64,000 nucleotides of DNA from Allolobophora icterica (lineage: Eukaryota > Annelida > Clitellata > Crassiclitellata > Lumbricidae), in assembly GCA_963556255.1 (NCBI GenBank), contig OY744611.1, positions 9,158,876 through 9,222,875 of the forward strand, read 5' to 3'. Below the pieces are notes generated by a model. It did no database searches. It saw only the letters and a list, made by a program, of their open reading frames with translations, and was not told where the DNA came from. Positions within the stretch are counted from its first letter, which is position 1, and the number at the start of each line of letters is the position of its first letter. Below, piece after piece: positions 40,086-52,941 of the stretch. A program made the position numbers and the translations under genes.

Positions 40086-40860
40086 TGACAAGATGAATTT
40101 TTTACCCCCTAGCAATTGGCTAAGCTTAACCTTTCCACTCTCCGCACAGTTTCCTGCCTTTACTTTTCCTTCTTCGCTCCGCGACCTTGGCATCCTATTG
40201 GACCAGGAACTAACCTTTGCAGCACACATTCATCGCCTTAGCCGGGACTGCCTTTACCAGCACCGTCAGCTTCGTAGTGTCGCCCGCTCTCTATCAACAG
40301 GAGCTGCAACTACTCTTGTGCATTCTTTTGTCACATATCGTTTGGACTACTGCCTGTCTCTTTACTCTGGCCTCCCATCTGCAAGCCTAAACTGCCTTGA
40401 CCGCATCTTGTGCTTCGCTGCGCGCCTTATTGGCCAAATACCTTATTTTGGCCATGTTTCAAGTTATATGCTGGAGGTTCTGCATTGGCTCCCTATACGA
40501 CAGCGTATTGAGTACAGGATCGCCTCCCTGTGTAGGAGGTGTCAACTGGGTCTCGCATCATCTTACTTGCTGGACCTCTTCCGGCCTGTCTCGTCCTCTC
40601 GGACTGCTCGCGTCTTCAGCTCGGTGGGGCGGGGGTGCTCTCAGTCCCATTTGCCCGCACTGCAATTATGCAAACCCGTGCCTTCTCGGTGGTTGGACCG
40701 ACCATATGGAATGGCCTCCCTCCTGAGTTGCGTTTGCTTCCTAGCTCTTCCTCTGACAATTTCTATGATCGCCTGAAAACTGTTCTTTTTGGCCGTTCTG
40801 GAGTCGGGAGCGGCTCTGATTAGTTCTATTGAAGAGGCGCTATATAAATCTATAAATCAA
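40086..40860 (+). mobile_element. L2/CR1-like LINE 3' fragment nested in another LINE
   Basis: The frame SSLRDLGILLDQELTFAAHI, then LEVLHWLPIRQRIEYRIASL and, after a frameshift, FSVVGPTIWNGLPPELR, is the C-terminal block of L2-like ORF2. It ends GAAGAGGCGCTATATAAAT followed by AATCAATGAATGAATA. The host LINE resumes directly after it. Confidence 0.82.
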
Positions 40861-40924
40861 TGAATGAATACAAACATGGTTTCATGTCTCGGCACTCAAC
40901 AGTAATATCACTCCTAAATATACA

Positions 40925-41097
40925 CAGGGGCGTCTACACCATAGAAACCTTGGAGCAAATGCTCCATCCAAGAAATAAGGGGGGAAAGATTTGTCAGTGT
41001 GTGTGCCACCATTTTAGGGGGGGAAAGAACGGCGAGGGGGGAAGAAGAGGGGGAAAAAGGACGTTGCTCCAATGACTTAGGGGGATAGACGCCCCTG
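40925..41097. mobile_element. hAT-type MITE, 173 bp
   Basis: Terminal inverted repeats CAGGGGCGTCTA / TAGACGCCCCTG plus an inner pair TTGGAGCAA / TTGCTCCAA. Flanking 8-bp duplication AATATACA / GATATACA (7 of 8). It interrupts the LINE reading frame right after LLNIH. Non-coding. Confidence 0.85.
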
Positions 41098-41718
41098 GAT
41101 ATACATAATCAGATCACGAAGGAAATAGATACTAATCAAATCTCAGTGGGCATATTCCTTGACTGAAGCAAAGCATTTGATACTGTTGACCACAAGATAC
41201 TAATGAAATAATTAGAAAATTATGAGATCCTTTCTTGGTTTAGAAGCTACTTATGCTCTGTCAGCGTCAAGTCAATTGTAACGATGAAAAATCTAGCTTT
41301 TGCACTATATAATTGGAGTTCCACAGGGGTCAGTTCTGGGTCCTTTGCTATTTCACATTTATGTCAATGACCTTCCCAAAGCATCCTCGCTCCTTCACTT
41401 TGTCTTTTTTGCTGACCATACCAATGTGTTTCTCTCTGATTCTTCATATCAACAAATAGTAAATACACTAAATGAGGAGCTTACTTACGTCTCTGATTGG
41501 TTAAAGGCGAACAAGTTATCGCTAAATATAAATAAATCTTATAATATATATTATTTACCTCAAAATCATGTTTTTTATGCATATGCAACGTCGCCATTCA
41601 CTGCCATAGCAGCCATTGATTAACGTCTTCTTTAAATTCCGTTTCAGTGTTCAGCCTAGTTAGCCTTTTTGAGCAATTCTCTTCTTGTCAAAGTGAAGAC
41701 TTGATATTTAGTACTTAC

Positions 41719-42105
41719 ATAAAACTTCCAAGGGTGCAGTGCTGAAAGACATTTCGATTGTAGAGTTGCCTCTCAAATCGGAAATGTTGGAAAAGAAATC
41801 GCAAACAATGTTGCATGTATAACGCGGGATTGCGCCGTCTTTTGGAGCTTTAACCAACACGTAAGACGAAGCATTGGAAGTGTCGATGCCAGAGACGACG
41901 TTTCCTCCTGATGTCCAATAGGTTCTCAAAATGCGCATCTGAGCAACAGGACCTTCCTTGTATGAGAAGTAAGTGATTTCGATTGAAGGACTTGAATACC
42001 AGAAAGTGAAAGATGGATTGCAGGATATGTTCATCTCTTCGTCTCTTATTATATCCGTTTCTGATGCGAAGGAATTTATGCTTCTAATTAACCTCAGTTC
42101 AAGAT
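41719..42105 (-). CDS. Receptor gene 1, Ig-like domain exon 2
   Basis: 387-nt minus-strand exon, phase 1 to 1. The acceptor is TTTCTTATGCAG and the donor is TTTTAT|GTAAGT. The ~129 residues include a first cysteine in EEMNISCNPSF, a YWTSGGN region, and a later RYTCNIVCDFF, then a strand ending APLEVL. It reads as a divergent Ig-like domain with four cysteines and N-glycosylation sites (NIS, NAS, NST). Open and in phase. Confidence 0.8.
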
Positions 42106-42305
42106 CTGCATAAGAAAATAAATTGTATCATAATATAATGTAAAAAATATGATCAGTTTCATGTGTTACAAGAGTTTCATAGCCTGCTTCATTATTCCAC
42201 CAAGCAGACGCCATAATAACCCTGAAATAAGAAATTAAACGGTAGAACATAATAATGTAAAAGAAACAGTTGCATAGTCATATTGCCTAAAGAAATACGT
42301 TTAAG
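42106..42305. other. Intron of receptor gene 1
   Basis: Nothing recognised up to the MITE. Confidence 0.5.
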
Positions 42306-42581
42306 CAGTGCTTTTTCAGCCGGAACGCGACGGAACGGCGTTCCGGCACTTTTTTCAGCGACTAAAAATGATTTGTTTATTGTAAAAATAAAAACAATAA
42401 TTAAGTCATTTTAATTTAATTTAAGTTTTGTTAACTGTTTTCAGTGTTTATTGAGACCATAGATTGAGACCCCTCCCAACCCCCAATCCCGTTTTTCTCG
42501 GGATTGTAGTCCTTCCATAATTCTTAAGTTCCGGAACCTACTGTTCATTTCCGGAACCTTTTTGCCTAGAAAAAAGCACTG
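42306..42581. mobile_element. hAT-type MITE, 276 bp (copy 1)
   Basis: Starts CAGTGCTTTTTC and ends AAAAAAGCACTG, with a perfect 8-bp target duplication CGTTTAAG on both sides. Contains an internal near-palindrome around CGGAACGGCGTTCCGG. Sister copy at 52942-53199. Confidence 0.93.
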
Positions 42582-43155
42582 CGTTTAAGGATTTCTAAAC
42601 AGAAAAAATAAGAACTGCAAATGGGAAGAAGAATCAGCAATTATAATTTTTAGGCGCCAAAACGTGCCGAGGAAACGCGTGCGTATCACCTGATTATCCA
42701 TTAAAGCTACGTTAGGATGTGTCAACAGGTTTGGACTTCGACCTTTGATTGTTGGGCGCTCGCGCACTAGAGACATGAGTCGTACATGTACAGTGGTGAG
42801 TGAAATTCGTGCCTGGACCAGGCCGAAAGTATCACGTGGTTAATGATGAAGGCAGTTCGTCATCTTGTTCCTCTCCGTTTAAGATGACTGGGAATATGTT
42901 AGAATAGACTAAATTAGATTAGATTAGATTAGATGCGAATAGTTTAGCAAATATTTGTTTCTAATGCTATTTTGCTGTATTTATAAATTATAATTATTAA
43001 TTGGCAATTTCGTGTAGTCTGAATCTGCTGCACAAGAATCAACCGATAGAGCCAACTCTTAATCAAGTCATCATCCAGCCTCAAATAATGATTAATGATA
43101 CTTAGTTACTCAAATAGTTATTTAGTTACATAGATAGTTATTTATTACTCGATTC

Positions 43156-43156
<1 letters not shown>
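42582..43156. other. Intron of receptor gene 1
   Basis: Includes a TTAGA pentanucleotide run at 42910-42935. No gene seen. Confidence 0.6.
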
Positions 43157-43845
<689 letters not shown>

Positions 43846-44823
43846 ACTATCATCATAAGAGACACAAGCGACCGAGCATATCGAGCAGATATATGGACGT
43901 AATTGCAAAACCTAGGTCCAGCAACCATGAACCCTTGTCCACCCAGTGCAACTCTTGTTTTAGGAATCAATGCTAAGCAATCAGGTGACCGTGTTGAATA
44001 TTGACGAGACTGAGGCGCAAGGACTGATAATTAAACACTGTGATTGGACAGAAAATTCAGTGTTTCGTAAACCATGAACCATAAATTGAAAAAGTACATC
44101 ATGAACTCGTTTATCATACGGTGCTTCCGATTACTAACTGGACAGCTTGTTCTTGAATTGGGTTTAAATTCTACCATCAGTCGGTAGCAGAAAAAAATCC
44201 TGGAAGCAACATCTTCTACACTTTTCTAATGGTTGCTTTGTGTTGGTATTCGTGTGTCCCAATCCTCATCACCTGTGTCTCTGAGTGTCCCTCTTTTCCG
44301 CAACGCTGCTGCACGTGGTTTATGAACTCCGATCATTTTTCTACTGTCAGATCTGGATGAGAATCTTTCGGTTGGGCTTTGCCAGTGGTTGTTCGTCTAT
44401 TTTTCTCTTCTTAATGGGTGTGAACCGTGTACCAACATAGGACTGAAGCAGGCAACGCTTTTTATGTATTATGCAAGTGAAAGGGTGAGCATGCAACGGG
44501 GCAGGAGGATGCTGTTGAAGCGGATGGCCTGTCGGTGTCATAATATAGCGTATCTTCCCAGCGAAGTCTCTCCCGTTGGAATAGACACATCCCTAACTAC
44601 CACAATAAGTGGTTCCCTAATAAAAACGTCCTTCAGTTTGGTTGTGAATTAATTATAAATTTATACTTAGAGTTACCATAACCATAACCATTTTCGTTTA
44701 TTTTTCCAAATACAACCAGCAGATGACAACAATCAAAGTCTTCGACGTCTAATGATGATCCTTACGTCTGCCACGGTGCGTCATCTGTGCCACACATTCA
44801 CACCCAAGCAGAACTGAACGATC
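43846..44823. other. Intron of receptor gene 1
   Basis: No gene seen; an ACCATAACCATAACCAT run near 44676 also occurs near 26175. Confidence 0.5.
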
Positions 44824-45625
44824 TTGTTCGCGACCTGGAACTGTCCAAGGCTAAGGCGGAGTTACTTGGATCCAGACCAAGAATGGAATCTTCTGCAGGA
44901 AAATGTCCGAGTGACTTTGTTTCGCACTCGTCATGAGGAGTTTGAGGATTATTTCAGCAAGGAAGATGACCTTGTCTTCTGCTCCGATGTGGATGGCCTG
45001 ATGAATGCTCTCGGAATTAAACATGACCCTCAAGAATGGCCACTATTCATAGACTCCGCGACATTGAGTCTCAAAGCGGTGCTGCTGCATAATGGAAGCC
45101 AACTTTGATCCATTCCGGTCGGACACGCTGTCCACATGAAGGAAACCTACGACAGCCTAAAACACCTATTGAATTGTCTTCAATACAGCAAGTATGGATG
45201 GCATCTCTGTTGGGACTTGAAGGTAGTGACCCTGATGATGGGTCTCCAGCTTGGATATACGAAATACTGGTGTTTTCTATGTGAATGGGACAGTCGAGCA
45301 AAGACTTTGCACTATGTGAGGAGAGACTGGCCTGAGAGGAAATCTCTGAACGTAGGAGAGAAGAATGTGCAACGCCTAGCACTGGTAGAAAACCCAAAAT
45401 CCTGCTACCATCGCAACACATCAAACTTGGTGTGATCAAAAACTTCGTAAAATCCATGGACCGGACTGGATCAGCCTTCAAGTACTTGGCCGTCAAATTC
45501 CCTCGACTCAGCGAAGGAAAAATTAAAGAGGGAATTTTTGTGGGTCCTCAGATCCGTCAGCTATTCAGAGATGAGATGTTCGACAACCTCCTTCCCTGTG
45601 ACGAGAAGAAAGCATGGGACGCATA
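44824..45625 (+). pseudogene. TE-associated protein gene, 5' part (interrupted)
   Basis: Plus-strand frames with RSYLDPDQEWNLLQENVRV, FEDYFSKEDDLVFCSDVDG, then GHAVHMKETYDSLKHLLN, LQLGYTKYWCFLCEWDSRA and KIKEGIFVGPQIRQLFRD. The pieces are separated by stops and frameshifts. From memory this is a recurrent hypothetical protein in invertebrate genomes, probably transposon-borne; no catalytic domain can be named. It is cut by the ~780-bp repeat at 45626 and a further piece resumes at 46403. Confidence 0.7.
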
Positions 45626-46402
45626 AGTTTGAGTTAGACTCCAAGACGATAGACGAACCTGGAGCCAGACCATTATTTTATTTACCTAATAGAGATAACT
45701 TTAATTTACAGACTTGTGGCAGAGGTGAATGCGTGCCGTGACCTGTCCTAATTACTGCTGGCTGATCACTCCAATTTCGTGCAATATGATTGGCCATAAC
45801 AACACGGCCGACACCTCACGCCGCTTAATATCATCCGTAACTTCACCAATTTCGGAAATTATTTTAATCAACAATGGCGGCGAAGATGAGCAAGTCGAAT
45901 AATAATGTACAGTTGAGCACGTATCTGTCATGGAAATTAGGCGACTCGTTCGATGTCGATGTAGTCGAAATAGAAAACCGGCAGACTGTGAATACAATTT
46001 ACTGCGTCCTGCAGAAAGCACGCCGATAGATTTCGAATGGATTGCCGGCTGAAAGGTCAAGCTAAAAATGAGTGTTCAATGTATGCCGAAGGCTCAACCA
46101 ACGTTGTGAAATCAGCCGTCCCACGTCATCTTACGTCAGTGGTTGGTTTCTAGTCAATGTTCGTTCATTCATTCATTCTGAGAATTTATATAGCGCTTTT
46201 TAAAGAGACCTACTCAGGTAACGGAACTGAAGTGAGATAGGCCTATTAGATGAGTACTATTATGTTGGGATACGAAAAGTTACGAATACGATAAACAAAA
46301 TACGCTGTACACAAGAGCTCCCGACGTCGTCCGCATATCGCTCGCCTACTCGATCCAACGCGATCGATTTTCAACCCGCCTACTATTTTCAAATCAGACG
46401 CA
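45623..46402. repeat. ~780-bp dispersed repeat, copy 1
   Basis: Runs from TAAGTTTGAGTTA to TTTCAAATCAGACGCA and is nearly identical to 51902-52681. It includes a small plus frame MAAKMSKSNNNVQLSTYLSW (broken by a stop in this copy) and, near the right, an ATTTATATAGCGCTTTTTAA tail-like segment. It interrupts the TE-associated gene. Class unknown. Confidence 0.85.
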
Positions 46403-46580
46403 ATGAGCATGGTTAGTGATGAGCACGCTGAACGTATTCACCAACACAATCATTGAAATTATGGGGAAACGATATCAGGGAAACTGGTCCACTTCCATGT
46501 TGGCTGACTACTGTTGGACGCTCGCCAGAGATAACCTTGAGCAGCTATACAAGAGACAGGCAAAGCAGTGTCGGAAGTAG
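46403..46580 (+). pseudogene. TE-associated protein gene, 3' part
   Basis: SDEHAERIHQHN, then in the next frame GKRYQGNWSTSMLADYCWTL, the C-terminal block that, from memory, follows the 45.0-45.6-kb segment in intact family members. One frameshift visible. Confidence 0.65.
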
Positions 46581-46768
46581 AAGCGGACCTTTACTCCTAC
46601 ATGTCATATGTACGTATTATTTATGACAATAGAAAATATTGCTGATTTCTTAGAAATTGTACCCGATTCTTTTATTCCATTGTCTTATTCGTGTCAAGCA
46701 CCCTGAAACCTTAAGACATTACAAAGTTAGTATCATAGGTAACTTGGATTTCGATTTTACAGATCCTT

Positions 46769-47900
46769 ATGCAAAAGACAAGAGAGTATAAGCAACTTCT
46801 GTTCATGTGCTTTGTTGACTTCAGAAAGGCTTTTGATTCAATCTCACACCATCATCTTTGGTTGACCATGATTGACATGGGATACCCAATACATCTCACC
46901 AACCTATTAAGGGGACTTTATGAGAAGCAGCTTGCTATAGTAAGAGTGGCAGGTACACAGTCACACTGTTTCCATATCCGGAAACGGGTTAGGCAGGGCT
47001 GTGTCCTTTCACCATATTTATTTAACATAATAGCCGAGATGGTTATGAGAGAAACACTTGAGGGGTTTAAAGGAGGGATAAAAATCAGTGGTAGGAAGGT
47101 CTCCAACCTTAGGTACGCTGAGGACATTGTTTTGATGGCTGGTTAAGTGTCCGAACTACAGGAACTGGTTGATCGCCTTGATCAGGTCAGCCGGAAATTC
47201 GGACTGTTGATTAACATAGACAAGGCAAAGGTGATGGGGATGGATTGCACTACTTGTCGTATCAAGGTCCAAAGTGAACAACTGGAACAGGTTGATACAT
47301 TTCCGTATCTTGGATCACTTATCACAGAGGATGCAGAATACACCAAAGAAATTAGAGCTAGATTGAATAGAGGTAAAGGAATCATGGTAACGTTGAAAAA
47401 ACTTTGGAAAAGTCATACTATATCAGTGACAACTAAAATAAGACTCTGGAAGGCTCTGATATGGCCAGTCGCAACCTATGGTTGCGAAGGATGGACCGTT
47501 AAAAGATCTGATGAATTGAGGATAAATAGATTTGAAAGAAAGGCAGATATTAAAAGTGTCTTGGATGGCAAAGAAAACCAACGAATGGAACAGCTTTGCA
47601 TAGAACGTCAAATGCTATGTAGCATAAAAACAAGAAAGTTGAAATACTTAGGTCACATTATGAGAAAAAATGGAGAAAGAAATAATGCAAGGCACAACTG
47701 CTGGATCACGAGCACGTGGAAGACCGCGAACACCTTGGATAGAGAACATAAGGTCTTGGACAGGTTTAATAATGACTCAATTACTGAGGTCAGTAAAAGA
47801 TCGAAACATGGTGCGGCCAACCTTCGGATCGAAGACGGCTAAAGACAAGACAAGACAATATCAGAGGCATGACTTTCACGAAATTTTTTTGGTCAAATGA
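46769..47900 (+). mobile_element. Endonuclease-reverse transcriptase LINE, decayed
   Basis: RT motifs: FVDFRKAFDSISHHHLW, RVRQGCVLSPYLFNIIAEMV, LRYAEDIVLMAG (A-E-D in place of A-D-D), then after an in-frame TAA at 47144 ELQELVDRLDQVSRKFGL, YLGSLITEDAEYTKEIR, WPVATYGCEGWT and KYLGHIMRKNGE. A frameshift near 47670 moves to GRPRTPWIENIRSW. Inactive. Confidence 0.88.
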
Positions 47901-48918
47901 AATCACCCCTAGTATAGGTAAGATGTACTGGAAAATAACATGTAGGCCTAAAGGTAGAGGGAAGGAAATTATGGGCAAAGTGAAAAATCAACTCATCAAT
48001 CTGCAATTTGTTAATCTGTTAACGTGCACGATATCAAAGTCGTGAAATGTTAGATAACCATGAGAATTTAAGGAGCTATACCTGCAATGATGCGCAGAGC
48101 TCGCTTTTGAATTACAATTAGTCTCTTCAGCTGAGAATCATAAGTCCAACATTGTTTTAGCAGGCCAAACATTGATAAACAAGACAGTGATACAAATTAA
48201 TAAGAATGTTGCGAAGTAATAAAGTGCGAGATAACATTCCTACATTCTTAGCAATTTTGGTGAATATGTTTTTAATTATTATGCTCTTTCCAACTAAAGT
48301 GATAATCAAATATTAAGCACAATAATAATAATAATAATATAATAATAATAAACACAAAGAAATTTTACACAAAGCACAATAATATTTGTACACAAAGCAC
48401 AATAATAATATAATAATACACACAAAGAAATTTTGAAGATTTAACTAGCGAGATGGCTGCATTATCAATAGACGCTACAAAATTTTGATGAGGTATGACT
48501 TCCACTGAATATCTTTGAGAGCGAAAGGGATAAAATTCGTTTCAGACAAGTGAAGTGATAGTCTATAAGCCTTGAACCACTCAGCGACAGCTACAAATTC
48601 ACAAACAACAAGCTCTAACAATCTGTCAAGTGATTTACGAGAGTGAAAAACATTTGTATGATCCGCGAGAAGAATAAAGTCCAGTGGAAATGATGCGTTA
48701 GGAAAGTCGTTGATATAAAGCAGAAAGTTAGAAACCTGAGAAACTTAGATAAATCAGTAGGCCTAACGTTAAAGGTAATAAATTAGGCTGAAGTAGGCAA
48801 ACAAATATACGAGACTGTTTAGGCCCCGATATACATATATCTGCAGGTACCTCCAGTAAAGAATAGTTTAATTTTATGGATGTCTGCAAGTATCACAATA
48901 GAGTAACGAAGCACTTAC
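47901..48918. other. Intron of receptor gene 1
   Basis: Contains interrupted (ATA)n at 48320-48420 with three repeats of CACAAAG-AAATTTT or CACAAAGCACAATAAT. Nothing else seen. Confidence 0.6.
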
Positions 48919-49254
48919 TGATTGGTGCTAGGATTGCTCTTGCTGTTGACAGAGTTGAGTCTTTACAGATCACACTGCCTGTAAGATGATAAAGACTATT
49001 AGAGGATGCAACCACGATCAGATTGCATGATCCTGGTCCTAAAGTTTCTGTCATAAACCAAGAACTATGAGGCACTGAAGTGATTACTCCGCAAGTCGAG
49101 TTTGTTATAGCATATTTTGATGAACTTTTATAATTGATTTCCCACCAGGGAAGATACTTTGTTGCAGTGGTGCAATTGAAAATTATAAGGTCATCCTTGT
49201 CTGAGCGAGGAAATGCGTTTGAAGGTTTCGTAGTAATGCCTCCGATTACTTTGT
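48919..49254 (-). CDS. Receptor gene 1, Ig-like domain exon 1
   Basis: 336-nt minus-strand exon, phase 1 to 1. The acceptor is TATTTTTCAG and the donor is ATCA|GTAAGT. It encodes KVIGGITTKPSNAFPRSDKD, first cysteine in IIFNCTTATKYLPWWEI, a TCGVITSVPHSSWF segment and a later GSVICKDSTL. It is a divergent Ig-like domain with extra cysteines. Open and in phase. Confidence 0.8.
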
Positions 49255-50215
49255 CTGAAAAATAAAGAAATTGGTACTTTTATATACTTAAACTTCAAAA
49301 AAGATAACGCTAATTACTTATATCAGCTGCAAGAGGCTTTCTGGTATTTTATATACTTAATAATAATCGTAATTGTAAACTCAGGATTTCTAGAGCGGTA
49401 CTTAAAAGCTAAGCTCATTGCACCAGTTTATTCACGAGTGCCGCGTCCAATCGTAAAGAGATACCTAGTGGAGAACGAAATTCAGTTGCAACAAGAATTA
49501 TAGGAGAGGAGGAGACTGACAAGCTGATCAGCCTTCTTCGTTTAGGTGAATAAACCAAGATAGAAATTCTTGAAAGCTTAGACTATCATTTAGATTTTAG
49601 AACATACGAGCAACACTGGCAGCTTTCGATAGATTTTGAATTTTATCAGCAAAGTAGTACCGTGTATCTAATGCAGGAAGACTAATCGAAAACGTTTAAA
49701 AACATTCGCCGAAAGTAGAATAGAAGTCACTGAAACAAGAGATATTGACATGAAGAAAATAATTCCAGATAAAACTGCTAGCTTTCGTTATTCACTCATT
49801 TTAAGATCTAACCGTGTTCTCGAATCCTATACTTAATTTTTTTTATTACGCTTGACTTAGATTCACGCTGTTTTAAATTATATTTCCAATAACGAGATGT
49901 TTATGAGATATCAAAACATGCATGTTCACTGTTCAGTCCTGGAAGATCGTCGATCTGATCAAACGCAAAGTTCTGCGCAGGTCACTGTTCGCGTTGGTCT
50001 TCATTAGATATCTGTGTTATTTCAACGGACTATCTTGTCTAAATGTAGAATTTGCTTAGGAATTTCTAACAAAATTTATTATTCACAAGCTCACCGACAA
50101 ACTGCAGTAAGTTACATTGAAACACTGAAACAATTATCAAGATCTTATTGAACACATCTTGACAGCGTGATAGGCGGACTCTCTCCTAGGCAGTGGAAAG
50201 TTGAGTCGACCTAGA
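49255..50215. other. Intron of receptor gene 1
   Basis: Non-coding, AT-rich, nothing recognised. Confidence 0.5.
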
Positions 50216-50296
50216 GGGGGCTTGCGGGTATCGAATCGCGTCTTTCAAGATCTTATGTTCCTCATGCAAGAGTATTACCATTCATCTATCCCCCTC
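50214..50296 (-). repeat. tRNA-like sequence (SINE head or pseudogene)
   Basis: On the minus strand, 83 nt closed by a 7-bp acceptor-like stem GAGGGGG/CCCCCTC. It has ATAGATGAATGGTAATAC in the D-arm place and GATTCGATACC in the B-box place. The T- and anticodon stems are imperfect. Confidence 0.4.
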
Positions 50297-50809
50297 TCCA
50301 CATGTTGGAGTTTGCTGTTGCTACGTTTACGTTTAGGAAATGTTCTTCGTTTCTAGGTTGATCGCATGTCGTCTTGGCCTACGTGACTGAATCAGGTATG
50401 TTTTTCTTCATGACATGCGGTCGAGTCCGGGATCAATAGATTATTTTCGTTACGGCGGAGGAGCGATGCACGTCTTTAGATTGACTTCATGAGTGAGTAA
50501 CTGGTAGCGTTTCGATCTACCGATCGGCACGCGACGAATGCATGTCTTGCGTGCACTTGGCGCCAAGGACGTAACCAGACTTAAATTCAAGAGGAGGAAA
50601 CTCCCGGAGACATCTCGGTGTAGTAGGGGTGCGGAGGTATAACCCTTTGAAAATGTTTAAATCTAAAAAAGCAAGAGGAGGAAACAATGAGGCTAAGACC
50701 AGTGTGTCATCTTCTTCTAATAAGGGACTGCTCAACGCCATTGTCAGCGAGTTCTGCGGACGTGCAACCCGTTGTCGCGGGGGGATTTTGTTAGTCTTTC
50801 TACACTTGT

Positions 50810-50886
50810 TGTAATAAATGTACAGTCCATCTCAATTATTGGGAGGGCACGTACCCCGGCTGCCCCCCCAGAGTCTACGCCTATGT
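50810..50886. repeat. hAT-like fragment shared with 62864-62936
   Basis: Both carry TGTACAGTCC(A/C)TCTCAA, GGGCACGT(A/G)CCCCGGCTGC and end AGTCTACGCCTATG. Confidence 0.7.
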
Positions 50887-51119
50887 CGACGTCACTTGGT
50901 CCAAGGACTCTGAACATTCTATTTCACAACTGTGAATGGGAATCTGGTGGCTGTAATAGAAACCCTGTGGGAATGTCTATTTTTTCCAGAAATTTCGTTA
51001 TGTTCTCATAGTGTTCCCATCTTATCCATACAGACCACAATATTTTAACTCGTCGAACATTGTTTAATAAACAAACAGTCGTCACAAACTTGTAAGTCTT
51101 GATATCGATAATAATTTAC

Positions 51120-51282
51120 CTGAAGTGACATTGTACGTAAGGCTGAAACCTGTGCGATTATTGGAACCATCTGATTGAAAATGTATCTTTACAAGGTTGC
51201 ATGAAGATATCGCAAAAATTAAAAGACGATTTCTGCCCGAAATGCTTTGCGGACTAAAGACGTGTCCAGATTCACAAGTAAT
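51120..51282 (-). CDS. Receptor gene 1, CUB domain C-terminal half exon
   Basis: 163-nt minus-strand exon, phase 0 to 1. The acceptor is TTTATTGTAG and the donor is TCAG|GTAAAT. It encodes ITCESGHVFSPQSISGRN, ISSCNLVKIHFQSDGS and GFSLTYNVTS, the second half of a CUB domain. It joins in phase with the N-half exon at 60067-60239 and with Ig exon 1 at 49254. Paralogous to 2954-3116 and 1-123. Confidence 0.87.
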
Positions 51283-51901
51283 CTACAATAAAACAAGCAA
51301 AAGTCTTCGTGTCACAGTCAAGACTGTGTGAAAGAGATGAGGCTTTGCTACCTTCAAATACAAACGTATGTTAGGCTCTAATCGATGTTGATATGAGTCA
51401 GCGTTAGTACACGTATGTTACTATGTGACAGTGCAACACAATGGTGAGAACGTTTGCTTGGAGTCTGTAACTGAATTTTTAAATGCAACTGATATCAACA
51501 CTGTCTCACCTTAGAAAGTGACGTACATTTACTGATATCTGACTTGGTGTCGGAGTGCCACTGATTGTTGATTTGTGCCTTTGACACCGGCGCAACAGAA
51601 GTTACTAATCAAGAATAATATTAATGACAGTCAGTAACAACTAACGCTATAGCCAAATATAATTTTAGTTTATCTTGCTGTAAACGAAAGCTGTTGACAT
51701 TTAGAACTGTATTAGATTAAAGAGTCAGGTTCGGTTTGCATAAGCGTTTGAGGTTTGAGGTACTTGGTTCCAGAGCGTCTGATTTAAAGCGAACGATCGA
51801 TCGCTCTTCTTGACCGCTCGCCTAGCAATGGTACGGGCGAGCGATTTACCGCTCGCCTAGCCGAAGTCTTCTCACCGTCGGTGACAGTTGGTCGTCACTC
51901 G
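51283..51901. other. Intron of the CUB domain of receptor gene 1
   Basis: The first ~60 bp resemble the other C-half exon flanks. The rest holds GCTCGCCTAGC(C/A)A-type short repeats at 51810-51860; no gene. Confidence 0.5.
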
Positions 51902-52681
51902 CTAAGTTTGAGTTAAACTCCAAGACGATAGACGAACCTGGAGCCAGACCATTATTTTATTTACTTAACGGAGATAACTTTAATTTACAGACTTGTGGCA
52001 GAGGTGAATGCGTGCCGTGACCTGTCCTAATTACTGCTGGCTGATCACTCCAATTTCGTGCAATATGATTGGCCATAACAACACGGCCGACACCTCACGC
52101 CGCTTGACATCATCCGTAATTTCACCAATTTCGGAAATTATTTTAAACAACAATGGCGGCGAAGATGAGCAAGTCGAATAATAATGTACAGTTGAGCACG
52201 TATCTGTCATGGAAATTAGGCGACTCGTTCGATGTCGATGTAGTCGAAATAGAAAACCGTCATGCTGTGAATAAAATTTACTGCGTCCTGCAGAAAGCAC
52301 GCCGACAGATTTCGAATGAATTGCCGGCTGAAAGGTCAAGCTAAAAATGAGTGTTCAACGTATGCCGAAGGCTCAACCAACATTGTGAAATCAGCCGTCC
52401 CACGTCATCTTACGTCAGTGGTTGGTTTCATGTCAATGTTCGTTCATTCATTCATTCTGAGAATTTATATAGCGCTTTTTAAAGAGACCTACTCAGGTAA
52501 CGGAACTGAAGTGAGATAGGCCTATTAGATGAGTACTATATATTGGGATACGAAAAATTATGAATACGATAAACAAAATACGCTGTACACAAGAGCTCCC
52601 GACGTCGACCGCATATCGCTCGCCTGCTCGATCCAACGCGATCGATTTTCAACCCGCCTACCATTTTCAAATCAGACGCAC
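51902..52681. repeat. ~780-bp dispersed repeat, copy 2
   Basis: Nearly identical to 45623-46402. In this copy the small plus-strand frame at 52153-52344 is intact and 63 codons long, preceded by AACAATGGCGG. Confidence 0.85.
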
Positions 52682-52941
52682 TGCTTGGTTCACTTCTGTG
52701 TTCACGGTCTGCTAACGCATGTTTAGTTCTTGGTGTAAGAAATTGCTTTTATATGTGTAAGCCCTGTCCAAAAAATTAATTTATTTCTTCAGTCTGTCAG
52801 CGACCCTTCCATATTTCAATATTGAAGCGTAATTTTAGGTCCAAACCAAATTACAATTAGTCAAGTAAGGGTATATAAACGAATAATAAAGTTGAGTACG
52901 AACAGATTTGGGAGTATAGACAAAATATCCATACTTTTAGC

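Larger units (their letters stand above)
37601..41640 (+). mobile_element. CR1/Jockey-like LINE, heavily interrupted
   Basis: Plus-strand pieces in order: an acidic leader frame (37608-37862), endonuclease motifs (GVIYRSRW; KKDVLLAGDFDIDLL; VVTDISDHLPVSAWFD at 39060), RT motifs (KLLEK region at 40040; KHGFMSRHSTVISLLNIH at 40870; SVGIFLD and KAFDTVDHKIL near 41150; GVPQGSVLGPLLFHIYVNDL at 41315; FFADHTN in place of the ADD motif). Interrupted by ~530 bp at 38405-38940, an L2-like element at 40086-40860 and a hAT MITE at 40925-41097. Many stops; inactive. Confidence 0.8.
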
